From Ferdinandcohnia sp047238305 (GTDB lineage Bacteria; Bacillota; Bacilli; Bacillales; Bacillaceae_L): a DNA stretch of 64,000 nt. The number at the start of each line of letters is the position of its first letter. Positions within the stretch are counted from its first letter, which is position 1. Shown piece by piece: positions 37,990 through 46,685 of this stretch. The position numbers and the translations under genes are program-made. Under the pieces are notes generated by a model that was not told where the DNA came from, searched no databases, and worked only from the letters and a program-made list of their open reading frames with translations. Location of the stretch: the NCBI RefSeq assembly GCF_047238305.1, contig NZ_JBDFMO010000001.1, forward strand, positions 868,001 to 932,000, written 5' to 3'.

Positions 37990-38012
37990 ACCCACCTGTT
38001 ATTCAGGTGGGT
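37990..38012 (-). terminator. Terminator overlapping the cwlD stop codon
   Basis: ACCCACCTG/CAGGTGGGT arms; on the minus strand the stem is followed by ATTTTCG. The cwlD stop lies in the loop. Confidence 0.7.
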
Positions 38013-38712
38013 TTGATTCATTAGAGAAATATCGGTTGATTCCGGTATAGATGGAGGCTGCGACCTTATCTTGGTAGTCATCTTTTATTAATAGGGCTTT
38101 TTCTTCTGGATTTGAAAGGAACCCTACTTCTACAAGTGCACCAGGTTTCTTTGCACTTTTTAATAAATATACACCATTGATCGCTTTTGCTTGGCGTGTT
38201 GTATTTCCGAGATTGTTTCGAAGTTCATCTTGAATAAATTTGGCCACTTCTTCATTTTCCTTGAAGGTACTAAAGTAAAAAGTTTGTGCACCTCTCCACC
38301 TTGGAGAAGGGATAGCATTTAAATGAATACTTATAAATAAATCCGCTTCCGATTCATTAATGATTTGAACACGTTTCTTCAAATCCTCTGTTTTTCGTCG
38401 GCTAAGCCCTTTTGTTCCGTCCTTCGCTAAATCTGTATCTTCTTCCCGTAGCATTTGTACAAGCGCACCTTGCTGCTGTAAATAATCGCGGAGTTTATGG
38501 GATATCTCAAGGGCAATCTCCTTTTCCTGGATATCACCGCTTTGAGCTCCCCCGTCAGGTCCACCATGACCAGGATCAATAATAATGAACTTCCCTGATA
38601 GAGGTAAACTCCATGGGTCCCACACATCTTTATCCATATATCGATATTGTATAAATATAAATAAAACAACAGTTCCTAAAAGGATTCCCGTAATTTTTAG
38701 TTTCTTATTCAT
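37999..38712 (-). CDS. cwlD: N-acetylmuramoyl-L-alanine amidase CwlD
   Basis: 237 residues from the second of two adjacent ATGs (38712), giving the B. subtilis length; GGAGG lies 6 bp upstream. With PdaA it makes muramic-delta-lactam in the spore cortex, the mark recognised by germination lytic enzymes. A signal/anchor helix (about 4-20) precedes the Amidase_3 domain with the zinc-binding sites DPGHGGPDGG and E (QEKEIALEIS), SIHLNAIP, and the catalytic Glu in PGALVEVGFLSNPEE. Confidence 0.95.
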   Translation of the reverse strand: MNKKLKITGILLGTVVLFIFIQYRYMDKDVWDPWSLPLSGKFIIIDPGHGGPDGGAQSGDIQEKEIALEISHKLRDYLQQQGALVQMLREEDTDLAKDGTKGLSRRKTEDLKKRVQIINESEADLFISIHLNAIPSPRWRGAQTFYFSTFKENEEVAKFIQDELRNNLGNTTRQAKAINGVYLLKSAKKPGALVEVGFLSNPEEKALLIKDDYQDKVAASIYTGINRYFSNESNPPE

Positions 38713-38740
38713 CATTTCCCTCCTGCATGTCCCTACATTA

Positions 38741-38770
38741 ACTATATGGGACAAGGAGAGTATATATGAT
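38741..38770 (-). promoter_or_regulatory. Candidate sigma-E-type promoter of cwlD
   Basis: ATCATA (38770-38765), 16-bp spacer, CATATAGT (38748-38741), fitting the mother-cell sigma-E -10 CATANNNT. The -35 is loose. Confidence 0.4.
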
Positions 38771-38778
38771 TAAAAAAT

Positions 38779-39222
38779 CTAATGCAATTTTAGCCGGTAT
38801 CTTTTTTCCCCTTTTTGAAATCCTTCCGTCCACCAATATGTCACATAGTATTCACATGAATAGTAAAGAGACTCATTCACAAAGCCTTGGTCGCCAATAT
38901 GACCCCAGTAGCATATGAACTCATATAATGCATCAATCAGGTTCTTTTCAAATCTATAACATCGCATTCTCACTTCTTCTACAGATTCACCGTAGTACCC
39001 AAATTTGCTATACTTCGCCCCTAACAGGTATGATTCGATTGCAACATCAATGCATCCCTCTTCAATCGCACTCCCCAGTATGGAGCCCATTCTAAAAAAA
39101 CTACCAAAGTTATCCACGACGCTCTTTTTAAGTTCCTCTAACGAAAGCTCCCGTAGCATTTTTCGTTCATACTTGATTTGTTTCTCTTTCCGTTTTTCCT
39201 TGAAGGTTGTAATAACGTTCAT
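38779..39222 (-). CDS. ybaK: YbaK/DUF2521-family protein
   Basis: 147 residues, soluble, with many Tyr and Trp (for example SCEYYVTYWWTEGFQKGEK near the end) and a basic first helix (KEKRKEKQIKYERK). It corresponds to the conserved gene beside cwlD in B. subtilis (ybaK), of unknown function. AAGGGGGT is placed before the ATG. No catalytic motif is evident. Confidence 0.8.
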   Translation of the reverse strand: MNVITTFKEKRKEKQIKYERKMLRELSLEELKKSVVDNFGSFFRMGSILGSAIEEGCIDVAIESYLLGAKYSKFGYYGESVEEVRMRCYRFEKNLIDALYEFICYWGHIGDQGFVNESLYYSCEYYVTYWWTEGFQKGEKRYRLKLH

Positions 39223-39431
39223 AAATTAAGAACCCCCTTTGATGATAGTTTCCTACTGCATCTTCGTAAACATGCGCCGAACACAAACTACCTCCATTGC
39301 CAAATAAAAGTATGTATACATGAAACGACTCCGCCTCACTCATAGCATGATTTTCCATTCCATCGGGGCTACGAAGAGCATTTCGCCTAGTTTCTAAACT
39401 CCTTTTCGCCTCTCATCAAATTTACGAAAAA

Positions 39432-39457
39432 GGCTCTCAATCCCCTGATTGAGAGCC
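39432..39457 (-). terminator. Intrinsic terminator after the small membrane protein gene
   Basis: Perfect GGCTCTCAAT/ATTGAGAGCC stem with loop CCCCTG, followed on the minus strand by TTTTTC. Confidence 0.9.
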
Positions 39458-39464
39458 AACTTCT

Positions 39465-39695
39465 CTATATATCCGATGTCTTTAAATTTTCTGACGTTTT
39501 TGGTAATGAACTTTCTTTTTGTTTCCCAACTAACCTTGCTACCTGCCAGCCAATGACCGTATGGACGACACCCATAATCAGAAATAATAAATAATCTCCA
39601 ATTGGATCCGGAAGTAAGAGATCCACGATTAACCACATTCCAGCCGACGAAGCACCAATAAAAGCACCGAGCATTGACTTTTGGATTCGACTCAT
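39465..39695 (-). CDS. Small two-helix membrane protein of unknown function
   Basis: 76 residues with membrane segments at about 8-27 (MLGAFIGASSAGMWLIVDLL) and 34-54, then a polar tail with Ser, Lys and Glu. AGGGGTGGATGG precedes the ATG and a perfect terminator follows the stop, which supports an expressed single gene. Not recognised further. The stretch 39223-39431 downstream holds no convincing gene. Confidence 0.65.
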   Translation of the reverse strand: MSRIQKSMLGAFIGASSAGMWLIVDLLLPDPIGDYLLFLIMGVVHTVIGWQVARLVGKQKESSLPKTSENLKTSDI

Positions 39696-39934
39696 TTTCC
39701 ATCCACCCCTTCAGGTTTGTTACCATACCTACATTCATCATATGTGGGTGAATTGCTCGAAATAACTTGAATTTTGGCGGATGGTTGTCCGGTATCCACA
39801 GTTTTCTCTAAATTCATGTCCTTTCTTATTGTTTCTCATCCAAAAGTTGTAGATAAAATTCAAGCTTATTCCCGAAGAAGAATTTCCCAGTTGCCAGTAT
39901 GCTTAAGTCATAAAGAACATAAGGAGAGATTGCG

Positions 39935-40654
39935 ATGATGAAAAATAAAGTTGTCATGATTACTGGGGCATCAAAAGGATTAGGAAAAGCATTGACACTC
40001 GCTTTCGCCAAAGAAGGGGCAAAGTTGGCAATCTGTGCGAGGACAGAAGATATCTTATTAAAAGTAAAACAGGATGCTGAAAAATTAGGGTCAACGGTTC
40101 TTGCAGTGCCCGCTGACGTTTCAAAGACGAGAGATGTGGAACGGTTTGTTGCTCTGGCAGAAGAGAAGTATGGAAAGATTGATATTTTGATTAATAACGC
40201 CTCCATGTTAGGTCCTAGCCCAATGCCTTTATTACTCGATTACCCGGAAGAAGATTTTATGGAGGTTTTAAGGGTAAATGCATTATCACCATTTTTAGTA
40301 ACAAGAAGAGTTGTTGTTGGGATGCTTCAACGTAATCAAGGCTCTATTATCAATGTTACTTCAGAAGCTGGTCATATTGGTTATGCAGGCTGGGGAGCAT
40401 ACGGCGTATCAAAGTTTGCAGTTGAAGGTCTTACCGAAACATGGGCTGACGAATTAAGCGAGACTGGTGTTCGGATCAATATGATTGATCCCGGAGAAAT
40501 GGATACAGAAATGCACCATTTGGCTGTACCAGATTGTGATTATCCTTTAGCAAAACCAGAAGATGTGGTCGATATCTTTTTATATCTTGCATCTGATCAG
40601 TCTAAAGGGATTAATGGTAAACGATTTTCAGCTCAAGCACATGAGGAGGTGTAA
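39935..40654 (+). CDS. Short-chain dehydrogenase/reductase family oxidoreductase
   Basis: 239 residues, classical SDR. Nucleotide-binding motif TGASKGLGKAL near residue 10, NNAS around residue 87 in place of NNAG, and catalytic Ser in INVTSEAGHIG. The Tyr-x3-Lys pair is YGVSK (about residues 155-159). The arginine in CARTEDI after the second strand suggests NADP preference. The substrate cannot be deduced. It is followed after 2 bp by a QueA-like gene, then a VOC gene, probably in one operon. Confidence 0.9.
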   Translation: MMKNKVVMITGASKGLGKALTLAFAKEGAKLAICARTEDILLKVKQDAEKLGSTVLAVPADVSKTRDVERFVALAEEKYGKIDILINNASMLGPSPMPLLLDYPEEDFMEVLRVNALSPFLVTRRVVVGMLQRNQGSIINVTSEAGHIGYAGWGAYGVSKFAVEGLTETWADELSETGVRINMIDPGEMDTEMHHLAVPDCDYPLAKPEDVVDIFLYLASDQSKGINGKRFSAQAHEEV

Positions 40655-40656
40655 GA

Positions 40657-41691
40657 ATGGTTGCAAAAGCCTTAGATTTTTACCTTCCAAATCAGCTGAA
40701 TGCTTCTCACCCTCCTGAAAAGAGGGGGATTAGAAGAGACCATGTCCGAATGATGGTGCTTGATCGAAGTTCCGGTAACATTGAGCACGACCGTTTTTTC
40801 CAATTACCGCATTATCTCGAGGCAGGAGATTTAGTCATTTTAAATAACAGCCGAACCATCCCCGCTGTTTTACATGCCAAATGGTATAGAAACAAGGTTC
40901 AATTAGCTACGCATACAGAGGTCAGACTGGCCAGACGTCGTGATGATGATATATGGGAGGCACTCATTGTTGAAACTCACGTAAAGATTGGTGATCGATT
41001 CATTTTTTCACCTGAACTAGTAGCAACAGTAATTGGCGTTAAAATGAACTCCCCTTTAAAAAAGTTGAAGTTTACTAAAAAAGGATCTGACCTCTTAAAT
41101 ATCATTTATACACTTGGCGAGCCGGTTCGATATGAATATATCGACTACCCTTGGTCATTAGACTATTACCAAACAGTTTTTGCTAGTCATCCCGGTTCCG
41201 TAGAAATGCCCTCGGCAGGGAGGGCATTTAGCTGGGAACTACTTTTTACCTTAATGCGGAAGGGAATACAGGTTGATTTTATTCAACTTCATACGGGTCT
41301 AAGTTACTTGCTTGATGACCAGTGGCATCAGTCACCGGAGAAGAACGAAGAAGAATACCACATTTCTGAAAAGACCATGCAACGGATACTTGAAACAAAA
41401 GCAGCTGGAAAGAAAGTTATTACGGTTGGAACGACTGTGGTGCGAGCTCTTGAGAGCGCAGAAAAGTTCGGGCACCTTTCAGGGGTAACTAATTTATACA
41501 TTCATCGCGAGTTTCCGTTGAAAATAGCCGATGGAATAATTACCGGATTCCATGAACCAAAGGCGAGCCATCTTGATATGCTGACCGCGTTTATATCTGA
41601 AAAGCATCTTCTTCGTGCATACGACCAAGCAATTGACGCTAGATATTTATGGCATGAATTTGGAGACATGAATCTGATTATTAGGAGGTAA
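40657..41691 (+). CDS. QueA-family S-adenosylmethionine:tRNA ribosyltransferase-isomerase-like protein
   Basis: 344 residues; AGGAGGT upstream of the ATG. QueA transfers a ribosyl group from SAM to preQ1-modified tRNA. Family features include the early RRDHVRMMVLDR and LVILNNSRTIPA, YQTVFA, LHTGLSYL, and late GTTVVRALES and TNLYI. The substrate loop reads PGSVEMPSAGRAF where canonical QueA has an APTAGLHF motif, and the gene is not beside tgt. This is a divergent paralogue of unproven function in an SDR-QueA-VOC cluster. Confidence 0.85.
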   Translation: MVAKALDFYLPNQLNASHPPEKRGIRRDHVRMMVLDRSSGNIEHDRFFQLPHYLEAGDLVILNNSRTIPAVLHAKWYRNKVQLATHTEVRLARRRDDDIWEALIVETHVKIGDRFIFSPELVATVIGVKMNSPLKKLKFTKKGSDLLNIIYTLGEPVRYEYIDYPWSLDYYQTVFASHPGSVEMPSAGRAFSWELLFTLMRKGIQVDFIQLHTGLSYLLDDQWHQSPEKNEEEYHISEKTMQRILETKAAGKKVITVGTTVVRALESAEKFGHLSGVTNLYIHREFPLKIADGIITGFHEPKASHLDMLTAFISEKHLLRAYDQAIDARYLWHEFGDMNLIIRR

Positions 41692-41695
41692 TGCA

Positions 41696-42049
41696 TTGAA
41701 ACTTCACCATTATGGTCTTGAGGTACGGAATCTTGAGGATTCTGTCAATTTTTACAAAGCTCAATTAGGTTTTACGGAAGAGATACGTTTTGCGTTTATG
41801 GAAGAAGAAATCGTTTTTTTAACCCTTGGTGAGATTAGATTAGAGTTAATCGCTAGTCATACGCTAAATACTCATATCTGTTTTGAAATAAATAATCTTG
41901 ATAGATTCATACCTACGCTTACGGGTCTTCGAAAAGTCGAAGGCCCCTATCAACTCGAAAATGGTTGGCAGACAGTCTTTTATGAAGGACCTAGTAAAGA
42001 ATTACTTGAATTTTTACAAACTACAAAAAATCAAAAGTCCGAAAATTAG
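41696..42049 (+). CDS. VOC (glyoxalase/bleomycin-resistance) superfamily protein
   Basis: 117 residues starting at a TTG with AGGAGG 7 bp upstream. KLHHYGLEVRNLEDSVNFYK, ICFEI and VFYEGPSKELLEFLQ are typical of the VOC fold, with metal ligands expected at the first His and the Glu near the end. The reaction is unknown. It follows the QueA-like gene by 4 bp and is probably co-transcribed. Confidence 0.85.
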   Translation: MKLHHYGLEVRNLEDSVNFYKAQLGFTEEIRFAFMEEEIVFLTLGEIRLELIASHTLNTHICFEINNLDRFIPTLTGLRKVEGPYQLENGWQTVFYEGPSKELLEFLQTTKNQKSEN

Positions 42050-42092
42050 AAATAGGCTATAATAAAAGCAGAAAATATAGTGGAGGGAAGCT

Positions 42093-43211
42093 ATGTCCGC
42101 CCAAGATAGATATGAGGAAATCAGCATTTTAAAGGAAATTGCCGAACTGTTAAATGAAGGAACAGACACAAATACCGTTTTAGCATCTGTTTTAAACAAA
42201 CTACTCCAAGTAACAGGACTGCAAACTGGTTGGATATTTTTAATAGATGAGCAAGGTAAGCACCATCTTATTGCTGACAAGGCACTCCCACCTGCATTAG
42301 CAAGTGACCAAAAGCGACGGATGTGCAATGGCACCTGCTGGTGTGTAAATAAATACAATAATCAACAACTTAATAAGGCAACCAATATTATTGAGTGTAA
42401 AAGAATTGAAGATGCCCTAAATGAAAAAGCTGGTGAAACATGTGGCTTAACGCATCACGCTACCGTCCCGCTCCGTGCTGGAGAGGAACGATTTGGGATC
42501 TTGAATGTGGGAGCCCCCCATAAAACTCATTTTGAAAAAAATGAACTTGCCTTGCTTGAAGCCGTCGCCTATCAAATCGGAACTGCCTTGAAACGGATCA
42601 AACTGACTCAACGCGAGCAAGACACCGCACTTGTGGCTGAACGAAATCGGCTAGCTCGGGACCTTCATGACTCGGTTAATCAACTCCTATTTTCCCTAAG
42701 CCTTACTGCTAGGGCTGGTGTAGAAATGACTGATAGCACCTATGTTAAACAGACGTTCACCTATATACAAGATATGGCTCAAGATGCTCTTGGAGAAATG
42801 AGAGCCCTGATCTGGCAACTGCGGCCTGCCGGTCTAGAATATGGACTCGTAAGTGCCTTACGAAGCTATGCTGAAATGCTAGGCTTATCCATCGATACAA
42901 CGGTGACAGGTGCTGCAACTATTCCTGGAAAGGTAGAAGAAGCTCTTTGGCGCATCGGGCAGGAAGCGTTAGCGAATTGTAAAAAGCATTCACAGACCAC
43001 TGAAGTCGTTTTGCATTTTCAGGCTTCTGAAGCTGAAGTGAAAATGACGATAAAGGACACGGGCTGTGGATTCCACTATGAAGAAGACCTTGAAATCCCG
43101 TCACTGGGATTAAGAAACATGAAAACACGGACTGAAAGCTTGAATGGGACCTTTCTTTTACAAAGTAAACCTGGAAGTGGGACAGAAATTGGAATACACA
43201 TTCCGTTTTAG
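42093..43211 (+). CDS. GAF-domain sensor histidine kinase (YhcY-like)
   Basis: 372 residues, soluble. A GAF domain (about 20-165) contains a cysteine group C78-x3-C82-x-C84 plus C102 and C117. The HisKA_3 dimerisation domain carries the phosphorylated His in ERNRLARDLHDSVNQ (about 184-198). The HATPase_c domain has GQEALANCKKHS, DTGCGF and SLGLRNMKTR. Organisation resembles B. subtilis YhcY with response regulator YhcZ. The cysteines might bind a metal or Fe-S cluster and sense redox or gas; that is inference. GTGGAGGGAAG precedes the ATG. Confidence 0.9.
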   Translation: MSAQDRYEEISILKEIAELLNEGTDTNTVLASVLNKLLQVTGLQTGWIFLIDEQGKHHLIADKALPPALASDQKRRMCNGTCWCVNKYNNQQLNKATNIIECKRIEDALNEKAGETCGLTHHATVPLRAGEERFGILNVGAPHKTHFEKNELALLEAVAYQIGTALKRIKLTQREQDTALVAERNRLARDLHDSVNQLLFSLSLTARAGVEMTDSTYVKQTFTYIQDMAQDALGEMRALIWQLRPAGLEYGLVSALRSYAEMLGLSIDTTVTGAATIPGKVEEALWRIGQEALANCKKHSQTTEVVLHFQASEAEVKMTIKDTGCGFHYEEDLEIPSLGLRNMKTRTESLNGTFLLQSKPGSGTEIGIHIPF

Positions 43212-43223
43212 GGGGATTATGTA

Positions 43224-43859
43224 GTGAGTATAAAAATAGTAGTCGTTGATGACCATCATGTTGTCAGACGTGGCCTAGTCTTTTTTCTTCGAACACAAAA
43301 AGAATTAGAAATCGTCGGAGAAGCAGCGAACGGAATAGAAGCGATAGAATTGGCAAAGTCTCTTAAACCAGATCTCGTCTTAATGGACTTAGTGATGCCA
43401 GAAATGGACGGCATCGAAGCAACAAGGATCATTAAAAAGGAACTACCTGAAATAAGAATTATGATGCTTACCAGCTTTTCGGATCAAGACCATGTCATCC
43501 CCGCTCTGGAAGCAGGTGCTTCCGGCTATCAATTAAAAGACATTGAGCCTGATGATCTTGTCACATCCATTAAAAAAATAATGAGCGGTGAAAACCAGCT
43601 CCATCCAAAAGCAACTTCACACCTACTGGCCAGTTTAAATCGAAGTCAGGTAAAAAACACATTGGAAGAACTAACAAATCGAGAGTTAGACGTGTTAAAA
43701 GAAATTGCCAAAGGAAAAAGCAATAAGGAAATCGCTAGTACCTTATTCATCACCGAAAAAACAGTTAAAACACATGTTTCAAATCTTTTGGGCAAGCTTG
43801 AATTGACTGACCGAACACAAGCCGCTCTTTATGCCGTAAAAAATAAATTAGTAGACTAA
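43224..43859 (+). CDS. NarL/LuxR-family response regulator (YhcZ-like)
   Basis: 211 residues with a GTG start, AGGGGGATT upstream, 12 bp after the kinase. The receiver domain has the acidic pair DDHH, phospho-acceptor Asp55 in LVLMDLVMP, and Lys in QLKDIE. The C-terminal LuxR-type helix-turn-helix is LTNRELDVLKEIAKGKSNKE and TEKTVKTHVSNLL. It should be phosphorylated by the adjacent kinase. Target genes are unknown. Confidence 0.93.
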   Translation: MSIKIVVVDDHHVVRRGLVFFLRTQKELEIVGEAANGIEAIELAKSLKPDLVLMDLVMPEMDGIEATRIIKKELPEIRIMMLTSFSDQDHVIPALEAGASGYQLKDIEPDDLVTSIKKIMSGENQLHPKATSHLLASLNRSQVKNTLEELTNRELDVLKEIAKGKSNKEIASTLFITEKTVKTHVSNLLGKLELTDRTQAALYAVKNKLVD

Positions 43860-43861
43860 AT

Positions 43862-43890
43862 GCGGATGTGGGAAGGAATTCTACATCCGC
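43862..43890 (+). terminator. Terminator of the two-component operon
   Basis: GCGGATGT/ACATCCGC stem followed by CTTTCT, 2 bp after the stop. A further hairpin (about 43903-43935) with T-run on the minus strand serves fni. Confidence 0.75.
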
Positions 43891-43947
43891 CTTTCTATAG
43901 AAAAAAGAGCCCCACCTAATGGTTAAGAGTCTCTTGATCATCCATTA

Positions 43948-44976
43948 TTATAGTTTCTTCAAGCGCGGGGTGTTCTTCAGCTCCTGAATGGTCATCGCCC
44001 CGATTCCGAACAGCGTCATACGAAGTTCCATTTCTCGAATTTCCATCACTTCAAGGACATCTTCCGCACTCTGCGTTGCCTCTTTTAGGATGGATCGCCC
44101 AAATCCAACTAGGTCGGCCCCTAATGCAATAGCCTTGGCTGCGTCTAGCCCGGTCATGATTCCTCCACTGGCAATCAGCGGAAAGTCTCCGCCTCTTTCG
44201 CGAACTAACCTAATCGATTCTGACGTCGGAATTCCCCATTCACTGAATGCCTCGGCAGCAACTCGCTTGATCCTGTCTTTAGCACGGAACTTTTCCACCT
44301 GACTCCAAGAAGTGCCTCCTGCACCAGCAACATCAATAAACGAAACTCCCGCATTAATTAATCGATTCGCTGTCTGGTCATCAATACCCCATCCAACTTC
44401 CTTGACTCCGACCGGAACCTCTAACGTACTGCAAAGTTGTTCAATCTTCTTTAGTAATCCTTTAAAATTCGTATCTCCATTTTCCTGAATCACTTCCTGA
44501 ATACTGTTCAAATGAAGAACGAGCATATCCGCTTCTGTCATTTCAATAATCTTTCTACATTCCTCAATGCCAAATCCGTAATTGAACTGCACAGCGCCCA
44601 AATTCGCAATGATTGGGACACTTGGTGCATACTTTCTCACCAGGAAAGAGGAGGAATGCCCGTCGTTGTCAAGCAGTGCACGAGTGGAGCCTAGCGCAAG
44701 CGCCCAGCCTCGTTCTTCGGCAGCTACAGCTAAATTTCGGTTAATTGTCTCAGCAAAGGCTGTCCCACCCGTCATGGAGCTAATAAGAAATGGCGTTTTG
44801 CATTCAAACCCGAGGAATCCTGTATCAATTGAGATTTCGTCAAAATCAATTTCAGGGAGCGCGTTGTGAACGAACGTAAGTGTCTCTAATCCAGTTGTAA
44901 TGGATTCCCCCGTAACCTTTTCGTTCAATGTGATTTTTATATGTTGCGATTTTCTTTGCTCGATTGAGTTGGACAT
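43948..44976 (-). CDS. fni: Type 2 isopentenyl-diphosphate delta-isomerase (FMN-dependent)
   Basis: 342 residues from the ATG at 44976 (AGGTG upstream). It interconverts IPP and DMAPP using reduced FMN. Family motifs: RKSQHIKITL at the N-terminus (RK.DHI-like), ISSMTGGT, GSTRALL, ANLGAVQF, VKEVGWGI, DVAGAGGTSW and IASGGIMTG for FMN phosphate binding. With the neighbouring squalene/phytoene synthase-like gene it suggests an isoprenoid function. Confidence 0.95.
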   Translation of the reverse strand: MSNSIEQRKSQHIKITLNEKVTGESITTGLETLTFVHNALPEIDFDEISIDTGFLGFECKTPFLISSMTGGTAFAETINRNLAVAAEERGWALALGSTRALLDNDGHSSSFLVRKYAPSVPIIANLGAVQFNYGFGIEECRKIIEMTEADMLVLHLNSIQEVIQENGDTNFKGLLKKIEQLCSTLEVPVGVKEVGWGIDDQTANRLINAGVSFIDVAGAGGTSWSQVEKFRAKDRIKRVAAEAFSEWGIPTSESIRLVRERGGDFPLIASGGIMTGLDAAKAIALGADLVGFGRSILKEATQSAEDVLEVMEIREMELRMTLFGIGAMTIQELKNTPRLKKL

Positions 44977-45052
44977 CACCAACACCTGCCCTTTTATCAA
45001 AATTAGTAAAGGACGGCAGATCCTGCATCTTGAACCCCTGTTTCTACAAGAA

Positions 45053-45865
45053 TTAGTTAGTTTGCACTTCTTCCACCGTTTCTTCTACTTCCGTGCGCGA
45101 CATTTTTTCGCGCCCCTCTTTTAACGCTTTTAACGTTTTATGGGCCAAGGCAAGAGGTAGTCGACAGAATAAAATAATGCTTCTCTTATTAAGAGATTTC
45201 ATATATTCATCTGCCTTGGTTAGATTTTCTTCTGCATATTTAAATAGTTCCGCCCGATTCCACCCATCAGGTACAAAGCTGACTCCACGTTCATCCAAAT
45301 CTTCCTTCTGATTGCGCAAAATATTTACAGCCTGAAGTCCGCGTCCATAACCGATAGCAAGATCTCGATCTGTTTTTTCTTCTCCATAGAGCTCCCATAG
45401 ATCTGAAAGCATAACCCCAACAAGACCTGCAACGTAATATGTATAGTCATCCAAATCTTCACGTGTACGGATATTCCAATTAGCCTTTGCCCATTTTGCC
45501 ATACCAGATGCCATTTCATATGCAGCGTTCATGACGATTGGCAAGGCATCCTTAGGACAAGCTTGTAGCCATTCTTCTAAACGAAGCGACACTTCCGGTA
45601 GTTGTTCTTTTGTCGGTCCTAGTATTTTTAAATATTCTTCGTTATCAAATGGACGTTTAAATAATTCGCCTACTCGCATTAAAATTGTATATTTTATTTC
45701 ATTGTCTATTTCTTCATGATCCTCAATTTCATCAATTGCACGAAATACTAAATAAGCAGATGCTACCGAATATTTTAATTCCTTCTGCAAAAAAGTAATC
45801 GGAATATAAAAAGTACGACTTGTCTCTTTTAACATTCGCATTGCATCTTTTGGAAACCCACTCAT
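45053..45865 (-). CDS. Squalene/phytoene synthase-family protein
   Basis: 270 residues, TGGGAGGTAAG upstream. The two aspartate-rich motifs of head-to-head prenyl synthases are present: DEIEDHEE (about residue 45) and QAVNILRNQKEDLDERG (about 175-190). SRTFYIP and YYVAGLVGVML are also typical. The product could be a C30 carotenoid precursor, squalene, or farnesol as suggested for related Bacillus proteins; sequence alone does not decide. It lies upstream of fni in the same direction. Confidence 0.85.
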   Translation of the reverse strand: MSGFPKDAMRMLKETSRTFYIPITFLQKELKYSVASAYLVFRAIDEIEDHEEIDNEIKYTILMRVGELFKRPFDNEEYLKILGPTKEQLPEVSLRLEEWLQACPKDALPIVMNAAYEMASGMAKWAKANWNIRTREDLDDYTYYVAGLVGVMLSDLWELYGEEKTDRDLAIGYGRGLQAVNILRNQKEDLDERGVSFVPDGWNRAELFKYAEENLTKADEYMKSLNKRSIILFCRLPLALAHKTLKALKEGREKMSRTEVEETVEEVQTN

Positions 45866-46229
45866 TGTTCCTTACCTCCCATATCAAAACCATCCATACT
45901 CAACATCGTAACTCATTAATACTTGATAAAACAAACAAAACATCGAATGTACACCTTATAAATCAGTATAAACTCTCGCCTCTTTGTTATATACAAAAAC
46001 ATTCAGATAAAACACTTTCGAAAAAACCATATTTTGCTATCAGGATTTCTCTTTTACCTTTCATTATACCTAACATTAGACCCAATGCGCGAATGATAGA
46101 ACTTCCAAATGGTGGCTTGATTTTGACACAGTCTATCCATAAAGCCAGTCCTCTGTCCAAATAAACACCTGAATCCAAGATTATGGAACCTTACATGACT
46201 TTTGTTCACTATCTTTAACAATTATAAAA

Positions 46230-46260
46230 AAGACCCCCAACCAAAAGGTTGAGAGTCTTT
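46230..46260 (-). terminator. Terminator of rplM-rpsI; 45866-46229 holds no gene
   Basis: AAGACTCTCAACC/GGTTGGGGGTCTT stem with loop TTTT and a following T run. The rest of the 45866-46229 gap contains no convincing gene. Confidence 0.85.
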
Positions 46261-46272
46261 GATAATCCCAAA

Positions 46273-46665
46273 TTAACGTTTTGAGAACTGAGGTGCACGA
46301 CGAGCGCCTTTAAGACCGTATTTTTTACGTTCTTTCATACGAGCGTCACGAGTTAATAGTCCAGCTGATTTTAAAGTTGGACGGAATTCAGGATCAGCTT
46401 GTAGTAACGCACGAGCGATACCGTGGCGGATTGCGCCAGCTTGACCTGTGTAACCACCACCATTTACGTTAACAAGAACGTCATAACGTCCTACAGTTTC
46501 AGTAGCAGCTAGAGGTTGTTTTACAACTTCTCTTAAAGCTTCAAATGGAATATATTCTGCAATGTCACGACCGTTGATTACGATGCGTCCGTCGCCAGGA
46601 ACTAGACGTACACGTGCAACAGAGCTCTTACGACGACCAGTGCCATAATATTGTACCTGTGCCAA
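46273..46665 (-). CDS. rpsI: 30S ribosomal protein S9
   Basis: 130 residues. The start QVQYYGTGRRKSSVARVR-like and the C-terminal KKYGLKGARRAPQFSKR tail, which reaches the ribosomal P site, are diagnostic. It follows rplM by 20 bp in a two-gene operon. Confidence 0.98.
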   Translation of the reverse strand: MAQVQYYGTGRRKSSVARVRLVPGDGRIVINGRDIAEYIPFEALREVVKQPLAATETVGRYDVLVNVNGGGYTGQAGAIRHGIARALLQADPEFRPTLKSAGLLTRDARMKERKKYGLKGARRAPQFSKR

Positions 46666-46685
46666 ATTAATACCCTCCTTAATAA

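Noticed and set aside
39167..39358. 63-codon minus-strand frame upstream of ybaK
   Set aside because: It overlaps the ybaK start by 56 bp, has no ribosome binding site and no recognisable family.
44512..45124. Plus-strand frames opposite fni and the squalene synthase-like gene
   Set aside because: Antisense shadows without binding sites.
45987..46178. 63-codon minus-strand frame between rpsI and the squalene synthase-like gene
   Set aside because: No ribosome binding site or family resemblance; the composition looks non-coding.
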